Shown here piece by piece: positions 1 through 6,043 of a DNA stretch of 7,205 nucleotides. This DNA is from Euryarchaeota archaeon UBA256. GTDB lineage: Archaea > Thermoplasmatota > Poseidoniia > Poseidoniales > Poseidoniaceae. Every line of letters starts with the position of its first letter. The stretch's first letter is position 1. Under the pieces are notes generated by a model. The model ran no database searches, was not told the origin of the DNA, and was given only the letters and a program-made list of their open reading frames with translations. The stretch covers positions 1-7,205 of the forward strand of contig DACE01000034.1 of the NCBI GenBank assembly GCA_002494645.1. The letters are read 5' to 3'. A program made the translations under genes and the position numbers.

Positions 1-134
1 CTCTTGACCGTATAGTCATCGTTTGTCCCACCACGACCGGACGCAGCTTCAGCAGGAACAACGAGGTTCATTGCGAGAGTTTGCATTAGCAACAGCAAGA
101 CGATGGTAAAGGGCATCATACGGCGCATGGACAT
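1..134 (-). CDS. Secreted protein with signal peptide, N-terminal part only (gene runs off the left edge)
   Basis: An open frame starts at ATG 134 on the minus strand and continues without a stop to base 1, giving 44 codons. The N-terminus reads MSMRRMMPF, then a hydrophobic run (TIVLLLLMQTLAMNLVV), then PAEAASGRGG. This is a textbook Sec signal peptide: positive n-region, hydrophobic core, and a small-residue cleavage site near AEA-A (about residue 31). The mature part begins GRGGTNDDYTV, too short to assign a family. Four further in-frame ATGs lie close by (128, 119, 116 and 68). An AT-rich GATATTTG at about 138-147 could be a TATA box for the downstream ATGs, so the exact start is uncertain. 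It lies 77 bases after the 449-residue membrane protein gene on the same strand and could be the next gene of that transcript. Function unknown. Confidence 0.75.
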   Translation of the reverse strand, partial: MSMRRMMPFTIVLLLLMQTLAMNLVVPAEAASGRGGTNDDYTVK

Positions 135-211
135 CAACAAATATCCCGAAGTGGGTGGAGCATAAGAAGGTCGCCTTTGGTTGGTTCGCTCATTTTGAAG
201 GAAATCTCTGC

Positions 212-1561
212 TCAAGATGAGCCTTCGCTCAGGTCAAAGCCGCGGATGACTGGTTCGTCATGGGCTGGTTGTACAGGCGATGGTTCCACCTCTACCTCGC
301 CTTGATTGGTGGCTGAAATGCCCTCAAAGTCCAGCCCGTCAATCATCGAGGCCGTATCCTTTTGCATGGGCGGTGCTGTGCTTTCTTGAGACGGTTGAAA
401 GGCAGGGACAGGCGTGATGACAGGGACGTAGACTTGCTGAACGATGGAAGGTGTGTGGCCCGAACGCCGCCTGGGTTCCTGTGCATCTGCTGCAAGCCTG
501 TTGACGGTATTGGAGAGGTTCTCGACTTGTTCTTTCAATTCATCCTGATTCGTGTTTTGATTGGATGGACGCATCCAGGAAGGTGGATCACCTGCCCCAC
601 CACCAAGAACGGCAAGGGTTGTGAAGGCGGCCATTGGCATCACAGCCAGAGCGGTTAACAGGTTGAGAAAGGAACTCTCGGGGGTATTGCTTGCCGAGAT
701 CATCGATTCAAAGAATTGCTTCTCAAATCCGATATTGAGCGCCATATCATCCCCCAATACCTGTTGGACAATGTAGGTGGAAAGTTGACCCATTGACCAC
801 AACAAGAACACAGGAAAGACCCATGAAATACGAAGGGTATTGCCGAGTAACTTTCTTCCAATGGACGCCAATGTGATGTAGCGACGCGCCATAGCAGGGA
901 AGAATCGAATTGAAAAATACAGGCAAATGCAATACAGGAGCAGCGCCATCTCCAACTGTCGATTTTGATGAACAACACCTTTGGGGAAAAGAAGGACAAG
1001 AGTCAGCGGAATGGTCGCAAGAAGCACCTGAAAGGGGATTGCCAACAACACCAGGGAACCACGTATGGTCCACAAGGCGTGACCTGCATCGTGTCGGTCG
1101 TGAACCAAGAGGGAAAGGCGTCCGTGGGCAGAGGAGGCGTAGCGTTTCCTTGCAACAAAGCGATGGGTGGAACTTTTTGGATTCCGCGTGAGGCCGAGGG
1201 CCAAACGCCACCCGCCCCGTTCAACCACACTCAATGGCGTAAAGCCGCCCATGCTCAGCGCGAGAACAAGGGCGATCATTCCGTAGACCAATGATGCCAT
1301 ACCAATCCAAGGAATCATCTCAATTTCAACACTCATTTTGAAATCTCCGCCGCCCATGGAGAAAACCAAAAGATAGGTCAGGGCAAATGCTGCAAGCGGT
1401 GTGACAAAAATCTGGCCGAGTAATTGTGCCGTCAATCCAAGGCGTGCCGCCAATGAACCCACCGACGAGCGCCCCTCCATAGCACTCAGCCAATCCGTGC
1501 GTATCTCAAAGGTTGCCCTTCCGATGGGGGGTGCAGGCCTATTCTTCAGAGGTTGTATCAA
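212..1561 (-). CDS. Polytopic membrane protein with coiled coil and acidic tail, function unknown
   Basis: A 449-residue protein that I do not recognise as a named family. Hydrophobic segments lie at about residues 48-70, 84-104, 166-192, 203-221, 244-267 and 298-320, giving roughly six membrane spans. After the last span comes a Gly/Pro-rich turn, then a charged heptad-like stretch at about 338-362 (DELKEQVENLSNTVNRLAAD) that looks like a short coiled coil. A Pro/Gln/Glu-rich, acidic and probably disordered tail runs to the end. This resembles a membrane platform with a protein-binding tail (inference). The 5' end overlaps the upstream 203-residue gene by 23 bases on the same strand, which suggests co-transcription and translational coupling. 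The frame starts with TTG at 1561. The first ATG is at 1480 and would give 422 residues and remove the overlap. No strong Shine-Dalgarno site decides between them, and residues 10-27 look like ordinary coding sequence, so the longer form is listed. Confidence 0.8.
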   Translation of the reverse strand: MIQPLKNRPAPPIGRATFEIRTDWLSAMEGRSSVGSLAARLGLTAQLLGQIFVTPLAAFALTYLLVFSMGGGDFKMSVEIEMIPWIGMASLVYGMIALVLALSMGGFTPLSVVERGGWRLALGLTRNPKSSTHRFVARKRYASSAHGRLSLLVHDRHDAGHALWTIRGSLVLLAIPFQVLLATIPLTLVLLFPKGVVHQNRQLEMALLLYCICLYFSIRFFPAMARRYITLASIGRKLLGNTLRISWVFPVFLLWSMGQLSTYIVQQVLGDDMALNIGFEKQFFESMISASNTPESSFLNLLTALAVMPMAAFTTLAVLGGGAGDPPSWMRPSNQNTNQDELKEQVENLSNTVNRLAADAQEPRRRSGHTPSIVQQVYVPVITPVPAFQPSQESTAPPMQKDTASMIDGLDFEGISATNQGEVEVEPSPVQPAHDEPVIRGFDLSEGSS

Positions 1562-2150
1562 TCTTCAGTGGTTCCGCCAGAGGGTATCCATCGGTAATGA
1601 GCATACGAAGGATGCCACGTAGACGTCCATCGCTTCTGGGGCGTCCAAGGTCAGGACGTGCAATGGATGCGAGAACGGACTGGCAGGTACCGCACTGAAT
1701 GGCTTGCAAGTGCCAGAGAGGTACTGGCATGGTGCAGCAAGCGTGCTGTCCTGATGCTTGGTTCATGACCAACTGCAATTCAACTGCCATGGCCTTGCTC
1801 CACGGGGCAGGGCGGCTACCAAGCGCAGCCTGAAGCCGTGAAAGGACCAACCAAGATGATGCTAACCAAAGTCCGAATCCAAAAGAGGCAGAACCCCATC
1901 GAAGACTGAGAGCCCCAAACAGCAAAATAATGCCCGCAAGAACCAAACTCAACCAGTAGAAGGTACGCATGTGCAAGATGCGTTGATTCAGGTAGGGTGA
2001 GAGTCTTACGGGTTCAGGATGCGGCTCGAAGCGAACGTTGAATCCTTTCGTCCGGGTCATGAACAACGTGGGCAATCGTGGACCAATGTGTCCGATGATG
2101 GATCCGATGCTGAACAAAACAACGTTCGTTACCAGCGTCATACGAACCAT
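1539..2150 (-). CDS. Three-span membrane protein with cysteine-pair region, function unknown
   Basis: A 203-residue protein that I do not recognise. Hydrophobic segments are at about residues 5-22, 63-81 and 87-105. The C-terminal half is soluble and carries two cysteine pairs, HACC near 136-139 and CGTC at 153-156, with His147 between them. This could be a small zinc-binding or redox site (inference). ATG 2150 follows the aminotransferase stop codon after a single base (TGA-G-ATG), and the stop overlaps the next gene, so it sits in the middle of a tight three-gene unit. An AAGG immediately upstream, inside the end of the aminotransferase gene, could serve as a weak ribosome binding site. A second in-frame ATG lies three codons in. 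Its pairing with the 449-residue membrane protein suggests the two act together. Confidence 0.8.
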   Translation of the reverse strand: MVRMTLVTNVVLFSIGSIIGHIGPRLPTLFMTRTKGFNVRFEPHPEPVRLSPYLNQRILHMRTFYWLSLVLAGIILLFGALSLRWGSASFGFGLWLASSWLVLSRLQAALGSRPAPWSKAMAVELQLVMNQASGQHACCTMPVPLWHLQAIQCGTCQSVLASIARPDLGRPRSDGRLRGILRMLITDGYPLAEPLKIDTTSEE

Positions 2151-2151
2151 C

Positions 2152-3306
2152 TCAACCTTGTTGGAGGCGCTTGAGGGTGTGCTCTACCTTGTCCATGCCG
2201 CGAGCGATATCAGCCTGACTGATGGTGTAAGCAAAACGAAGATGACCTTCACCGGACGGTCCAAAGGCATTACCAGGTGAACACAGCACACCGTCTTTAA
2301 GCAGTTCAAGAGCCACTTCTTCAGAAGTCATACCGTCGACATCAACCTTGGGGAATACGTAAATTGAACCTTTGGGACGATGGCATTGGACACCGGGCAT
2401 GGCATTGAGTCGGTCGACGATGAGGTCGCAGCGTTGCTGGAATTCTTTTGCCATCATGTCGGGATAATCATTGGCTTTTTCCATCGCTTCAAGCACGGCA
2501 TATTGCATGGCATCGTTGGAACAGGCGGAGATGTAGTACTGTATTTTGATGACCTGTTTCATGGCTTCAACATTGGTTGAGATGATGTAGCCGATTCGCC
2601 ATCCGGTCATGGCGAAGGTCTTGGAAAAGGAATTAACGATCATAATTTTCTCGTAGCCCGTACCCATGAAGGAGACATGCTCTTCACCGAAGACAATTCG
2701 GTCGTAGACTTCATCCGAGATGATCCACAGGTCATGACGCTTAGCAAATTCCAACAACTCGTCGCGTTGTTGATGGGTGAGGGTGCCCCCTGTGGGATTA
2801 CTTGGAAAGTTGTAGAGAATCGCAACCGTACTCTCGTCAACGAGTTCCTCAAGCGAAGCAATGGACGGGATGAATTCATCTTCAAAGAGACACGGGTAAT
2901 AGCGAGCCTCACCCCCAACAAGAGTAGCGTCGGGGCCGTAGAGAGGGAAATAAGGTTCGGGCAACAGAACATTATCACCGGGATTTACCAGGGTCATAAA
3001 GAGATTCAAGAGAGCGTTGGTGCCCGACATGGTCATGCAGACGTTTTGCTCGTCCATTCCGCTTTGATAGTGCTCCCATGAGGAGGCAATCTTGCGGCGC
3101 AGCGCCGGCAATCCTGCCGTGGTCGTGTATTTGTTTCGCCCGTCGAGCATGGCCTGGTGAAAGGCCTCGATGGCAATCGTAGGTGGTTGGAAATCAGGCT
3201 CACCCAAACCGAAAGAAATCACATCGTCACCTGCAAGGTCGAACATCTTGCGAACGCCCGTGGGCTGGATGGCAAGAGCACGGTCACTGTAGGTGCGCAT
3301 GTCCAT
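2152..3306 (-). CDS. PLP-dependent class I/II aminotransferase (aspartate aminotransferase-like)
   Basis: A fold-type I PLP enzyme that transfers an amino group between an amino acid and a 2-oxo acid in the cytoplasm. Counting from ATG 3306 the protein has 384 residues, normal for the COG0436-type family. Visible family marks are GLGEPDF (about 33-39), the NPTGG loop with the PLP-contacting Asn170, SDEVYDRIVF with Asp198 and Tyr201, the Schiff-base lysine Lys229 in SFSKTFAMTGWRIGY, and the carboxylate-binding Arg357 in LRFAYT. All catalytic positions are intact. Substrate cannot be read from sequence: aspartate, aromatic or alanine/glutamate activity are all possible. The frame extends back to a TTG at 3330, but that lies only 5 bases from the protease stop. 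A TATA-like CATAACT at about 3335-3341 sits some 30 bases before ATG 3306, and homologues usually begin close to the RTYSDRA segment, so ATG 3306 (or 3300) is preferred. First gene of a tight unit with two membrane-protein genes. Confidence 0.93.
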   Translation of the reverse strand: MDMRTYSDRALAIQPTGVRKMFDLAGDDVISFGLGEPDFQPPTIAIEAFHQAMLDGRNKYTTTAGLPALRRKIASSWEHYQSGMDEQNVCMTMSGTNALLNLFMTLVNPGDNVLLPEPYFPLYGPDATLVGGEARYYPCLFEDEFIPSIASLEELVDESTVAILYNFPSNPTGGTLTHQQRDELLEFAKRHDLWIISDEVYDRIVFGEEHVSFMGTGYEKIMIVNSFSKTFAMTGWRIGYIISTNVEAMKQVIKIQYYISACSNDAMQYAVLEAMEKANDYPDMMAKEFQQRCDLIVDRLNAMPGVQCHRPKGSIYVFPKVDVDGMTSEEVALELLKDGVLCSPGNAFGPSGEGHLRFAYTISQADIARGMDKVEHTLKRLQQG

Positions 3307-3335
3307 CGCCAATGCCGCCTTGCATTTCAATGCAG

Positions 3336-5510
3336 TTATGAGGTCCCATTTTTGGAATCGGTTTGATGAGCGGAAGCGTCTTCAACCAATTCGGCTTCAA
3401 GAATACCGTGCTCCTCAGCCTTCATCCCTTCACCAGCGTGCAGGCGAATTGGCTCATCTGCGCGAGCGTTGAACATCAAACCAAGAAGAATAATGAAGAC
3501 AAGAACTCCCATGGTTGTCAACAAAGATTGTACCGAGAATCCAGCAGAGTCATCGACTGATAGACCCGTCCCTACGACGGTCGTAAAGACTGACAGGGAA
3601 GGTGAGCCTTGCTCGTTAATTCCCCGGACTTCAAGCGTCTGATTGCCTTTGGCAAGTTGGTCTACATCAAAGGCCATGACCCATTCAAAGCGTTGGAGAG
3701 CCGCTAAGCCGCCATCGACCACCTCGTAACTAGCTTGCATCCATTCCCCATCTCCAAATCGTCCTTCGACCGCAGCAATGCTTCCTTCTTGACCCCACGC
3801 CAGACCGCGAACTTCGTACAAACCCGTACTTTCGTTCATGGATGCATTGGTGATGTGAACTTGAGAATATACGTCGATTTGGCCAGTTAAGTTTTCATCG
3901 CGCAGGTGCATTGAAAGTTTGACTGCCTCGTAAGCATCGGCCATACCCCAACCGAAGTCTCGGTTCCAAAAGGGGTCCACTTCGGGTGCTGAGGCTTCGC
4001 CTCGTCGCTCCGCTGTCAATTTCAATATCTCTTTCATTTCGGCAGGTGAGAGGTCTGGATTGGCTTCGATCATCAAGGCAATGATGCCCGTCACCGAGGG
4101 TGTTGCGTAGGATGTTCCTGAGCCGCGCCCCGTGTAGCCGTTGTCTTCAGCAGACCCACCGAGAAGGTTGATGCAGGTACCTGAGGTGACACATCCTTCG
4201 GCTTGAACGATGTTGGTTCCTGGTGCAGAGAGTTCCGGTTTGAGTTCGTTGAGGGGATTGCCGTCGCCGTTGTCCCTGCGTGGGCCACGAGAGGAATAGG
4301 AGGCAACCGTGTCGTCTTCACGGTCAATGGTATTCTTGTCATCGGTTGCACCCACCGTAATGGAAAGGCTCGAGGAACCCATTCCCGAGAGCCCATCGTT
4401 ATCCGGCCCGTCGTTGCCGGCAGCCACACTGACAACAACTCCAGCCTCCATGGCTTCGTTGAGGATGCGGCTGTGCATGTCCTCGCCGTCTGAGCCACCG
4501 CCTTCGTGTGAAGTGATGCCCCATGAGAGTGAGATGATGTCAATACCGTAATTTTCCTCATCTGCACCTTGCCAAGCGGTGTCTTTGTTATCGATGATCC
4601 ATTGAATTCCATTCATCGCAGATTCATAGAACTCTTGTTCAAGGATGTAATTCTCGAAGGGGCCCGCTCCTGCATCGGTGCCAATGCGCACATCGATAAG
4701 GTCGGCGTCGGGGGCTGAGCCATAGAATTCGGTCTGAGCGCCGCTTGCATCAATCCCCGTGGCTGCCGCCATACCCATGCAGGCAGTTCCGTGTTGATTG
4801 CCGTCATCAGGGTCGTAGGTTCCGTCGGTCTCACGCGCCCCACCCGCAGTACACGATGGGTCGGTGTGAAGATAGCAAACGGCATCGTAACCTGCGATGA
4901 ACTTCTCGTTAAGGCCAGGATGCTCGTTGTCAACGCCCGTGTCAACCATCGCCACATTGACGTTGGCACCCGATACGCCGAGGTCCCAAGCCCCAACGGG
5001 ATAGAGGCTGGAATTACGAGCTTTGACGGCAGGAGTTTGGATATCACCGTAAAGCACAATTTGCCCGTAACGCTCTACCATGACGACGTCATCAAGATGT
5101 AGGAGGTCGTAGAGCATGGAGGTGTTGACCTGTCCAAGCAGCACGGCGTCGACCGCCTCAATGACATCAATGACATTGAGGCCTAGGGCTTCAAGTTGGT
5201 TGAGGTGATGTGAATGGACATCTGTGCCGTATGAGAGTCCGATTCCAGTCGTGCCGATGAGAGTTTCAAGGCTGTCATGGATACCGTTTCGATTGAGGTC
5301 CAACGTCGTACGCTCCCACCATGGCGTTTCATCGCCAACCCACTCACCCGTGGCTTGCTGGGGCACGGTTTCGCTGTATCCAGCAGGCACCCACTGGAAA
5401 TGTGAATCATCGACGGGCGTCCACTCGATCGGTTCTGAGGTCGCAACCAAACTGCCCGTGATCGGACCCATCAACAGCGCCATCAAAACAAAGGCCAACA
5501 TCTTCCTCAT
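3336..5510 (-). CDS. Secreted, membrane-anchored subtilisin-like serine protease (S8 family)
   Basis: A 724-residue extracellular peptidase. Residues 1-20 form a Sec signal peptide (MRKMLAFVLMALLMGPITGS). A DLNRNGIHD loop at about 71-79 looks like a single EF-hand-type calcium loop, followed by a prodomain-like segment at about 87-155. The S8 catalytic domain spans about 165-530 with all key residues: Asp190 in VAMVDTGVDNEHPGL, His240 in GNQHGTACMG, oxyanion Asn366 in VAAGNDGPDNDG, and Ser467 in GTSYATPSVTG. Cysteines at 212, 220, 440 and 446 could form disulfides. A beta-rich region (about 545-645) follows, then one membrane helix (about 660-680, TTMGVLVFIILLGLMF) and a 44-residue acidic C-terminal tail. 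The active domain therefore faces outside, tethered to the membrane. Likely role: degrading external protein for peptide uptake, or processing surface proteins (inference). The start ATG 5510 has GAGGGA about 6 bases upstream, a plausible ribosome binding site; no clear TATA box was seen. Confidence 0.97.
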   Translation of the reverse strand: MRKMLAFVLMALLMGPITGSLVATSEPIEWTPVDDSHFQWVPAGYSETVPQQATGEWVGDETPWWERTTLDLNRNGIHDSLETLIGTTGIGLSYGTDVHSHHLNQLEALGLNVIDVIEAVDAVLLGQVNTSMLYDLLHLDDVVMVERYGQIVLYGDIQTPAVKARNSSLYPVGAWDLGVSGANVNVAMVDTGVDNEHPGLNEKFIAGYDAVCYLHTDPSCTAGGARETDGTYDPDDGNQHGTACMGMAAATGIDASGAQTEFYGSAPDADLIDVRIGTDAGAGPFENYILEQEFYESAMNGIQWIIDNKDTAWQGADEENYGIDIISLSWGITSHEGGGSDGEDMHSRILNEAMEAGVVVSVAAGNDGPDNDGLSGMGSSSLSITVGATDDKNTIDREDDTVASYSSRGPRRDNGDGNPLNELKPELSAPGTNIVQAEGCVTSGTCINLLGGSAEDNGYTGRGSGTSYATPSVTGIIALMIEANPDLSPAEMKEILKLTAERRGEASAPEVDPFWNRDFGWGMADAYEAVKLSMHLRDENLTGQIDVYSQVHITNASMNESTGLYEVRGLAWGQEGSIAAVEGRFGDGEWMQASYEVVDGGLAALQRFEWVMAFDVDQLAKGNQTLEVRGINEQGSPSLSVFTTVVGTGLSVDDSAGFSVQSLLTTMGVLVFIILLGLMFNARADEPIRLHAGEGMKAEEHGILEAELVEDASAHQTDSKNGTS

Positions 5511-5616
5511 ATGCTTCCCTCATGGTTGGTGAAAAGTCATCATGGCATCAAGATTGCTCATGGTTGTGAATTGAAGTGGGAGCAGAGGGATTTGAACCCC
5601 CCCCAGCGGATTTCTT

Positions 5617-5648
5617 CTGAAACTGCGCATCAGATGGGCAGTCTGCAG
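5617..5648 (-). other. Extra hairpin in the 3' part of the tRNA-Trp intron
   Basis: After the closing stem of the guide module, separated from it by two bases, the intron folds into a second hairpin. Minus-strand CTGCAG-ACTGCCCAT pairs with ATGCGCAGT-TTCAG around a CTG loop, giving about 13 pairs including one G-U, with one C-C mismatch and one bulged C. Five bases (AAGAA) then lead to the 3' exon. The unspliced RNA would therefore be a three-way arrangement of anticodon stem, C/D module and hairpin. It may help present the splice site; this is inference. Confidence 0.6.
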
Positions 5649-5650
5649 GA

Positions 5651-5719
5651 TTGCAACAGGTCGGCGCTCCAGTTGGTCATCAACTTTCAGCAAACCCACT
5701 CGTCGTCATTCCTGTGCAA
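5651..5719 (-). ncRNA. Intron-encoded box C/D guide RNA targeting C34 and U39 of tRNA-Trp
   Basis: The 5' part of the tRNA-Trp intron forms a C/D guide RNA, which directs fibrillarin-dependent 2'-O-methylation in archaea. The terminal stem is TTGCACAGG (5719-5711) with CCTGTTGCAA (5660-5651), nine pairs and one bulged T. Box C is ATGACGA (5709-5703), D' is CTGA (5690-5687), C' is TTGATGA (5683-5677) and D is CCGA (5664-5661, one change from CTGA). The guide before D' (5700-5692) pairs with nine bases around U39, using two G-U pairs. The guide before D (5675-5666) is fully complementary to ten bases around C34. In both cases the fifth base upstream of the box lies opposite U39 or C34, the archaeal targeting rule. 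The same two sites are the known targets of the tRNA-Trp intron guides of Haloferax and Pyrococcus. Box C and box D deviate slightly from consensus. Confidence 0.9.
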
Positions 5720-5778
5720 CTGGAGCCCGCGATACTACCAAGCTATACTATACTCCCGTGTATATTCATCCGTGAGCA

Positions 5779-5886
5779 TCAGGCCTTTGCTTGTCGGCGT
5801 GCTCGCTTTCGGCGTCGCAATTTCTTCTTGCGCCACTTCCAACGTTGATTGCCGGTTTTTTTCCAAGCACGTGACCCTCGCTTCAT
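5779..5886 (-). CDS. rpl41e: Ribosomal protein eL41
   Basis: A 35-residue, extremely basic protein. It begins MKRGSRAWKKTGNQRWKWRK and continues with a run of Arg/Lys (LRRRKRARRQAKA). This matches the archaeal and eukaryotic large-subunit protein eL41, a single short helix that bridges the two ribosomal subunits. Archaeal members have the same layout: MKRR-like start, WKKxG, RWKW, then the Arg/Lys helix, at about 37 residues. Tryptophans are at 8, 16 and 18. The start ATG at 5886 lies about 30 bases after a TATA-like box (5914-5921), so the mRNA would have only a few leader bases. The stop at 5779 is 21 bases before tRNA-Trp on the same strand, suggesting one transcript for both. Because of its length, automated gene calling usually omits it. 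A longer overlapping frame on the same strand (5735-5968) has no sensible composition and is not the gene. Confidence 0.9.
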   Translation of the reverse strand: MKRGSRAWKKTGNQRWKWRKKKLRRRKRARRQAKA

Positions 5887-5913
5887 GGTGAACAGTCCTG
5901 CGACTTGCCTTCC

Positions 5914-5921
5914 CTATATGA
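5914..5921 (-). promoter_or_regulatory. TATA box for eL41 / tRNA-Trp
   Basis: Minus-strand TCATATAG is centred about 31 bases upstream of the eL41 ATG. With the usual archaeal spacing of about 26 bases, transcription would start near 5891, five bases before the start codon. This predicts a nearly leaderless mRNA. The box lies in the 157-base region shared with the divergent FUN14-family gene. Confidence 0.55.
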
Positions 5922-6015
5922 GAGCATCGTCTAACAACCGAACGGCCTCTTGGCTGCACCCACAGCACTCAACCTCAGCGAAAGGGGAATGAAATGCAGG
6001 TCATCTCCGTCAAGG

Positions 6016-6022
6016 TTATACT
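6016..6022 (+). promoter_or_regulatory. TATA box for the FUN14-family gene
   Basis: TTATACT, preceded by the purine-containing CAAGG that could act as a TFB recognition element, is centred 25 bases before ATG 6044. Transcription would start at or next to the A of the start codon, which predicts a leaderless mRNA. No ribosome binding site is present in the intervening bases, in agreement with this. Confidence 0.6.
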
Positions 6023-6043
6023 CGCACTACACCTCGAACTCAT

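Larger units (their letters stand above)
5577..5757 (-). tRNA. tRNA-Trp (anticodon CCA) with a 108-base intron
   Basis: The two exons (5757-5720 and 5611-5577) fold as a complete tRNA. Acceptor stem GGGAGTA pairs with TGCTCCC (one G-U). A short D stem encloses a GG-containing D loop. Anticodon stem GCGGG pairs with TCCGC around loop CT-CCA-G/A. The variable loop has 4 bases (TGGG), and T stem GGGGG/CCCTC closes loop TTCAAAT. Discriminator A73 is at 5577 and CCA is not encoded. The anticodon CCA is at 5723-5721, which reads UGG. The intron (5719-5612) lies after position 37, the standard archaeal site. The expected bulge-helix-bulge can be drawn with C32-C35 against GAAG at 5617-5614, but with one C-A mismatch, so exact splice borders could shift by a base. 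No own promoter is evident: the gene starts 21 bases after the eL41 stop and is probably processed from that transcript. Confidence 0.94.

Noticed and set aside
4091..5059. Long alternative frames inside the protease gene on both strands
   Set aside because: They are shadows of the subtilase reading frame, rich in Ser, Thr, Pro and Arg without any motif.
5528..5534. TTTT tract on the minus strand as a terminator of tRNA-Trp
   Set aside because: Four T bases over 40 bases from the tRNA end are too weak to claim termination.
5751..5760. ATATAC directly upstream of tRNA-Trp as its own TATA box
   Set aside because: It lies within about ten bases of the mature 5' end, whereas an archaeal TATA box should be about 26 bases before the transcription start.
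5511..5891. Plus-strand frame of 126 codons across the tRNA-Trp and eL41 region
   Set aside because: It is antisense to a structured tRNA, its guide-bearing intron and eL41, and has no family signal.
5735..5968. Minus-strand frame of 77 codons covering eL41 and the start of tRNA-Trp
   Set aside because: It reads the eL41 gene in another frame and runs into the tRNA. Its composition shows no family signal.
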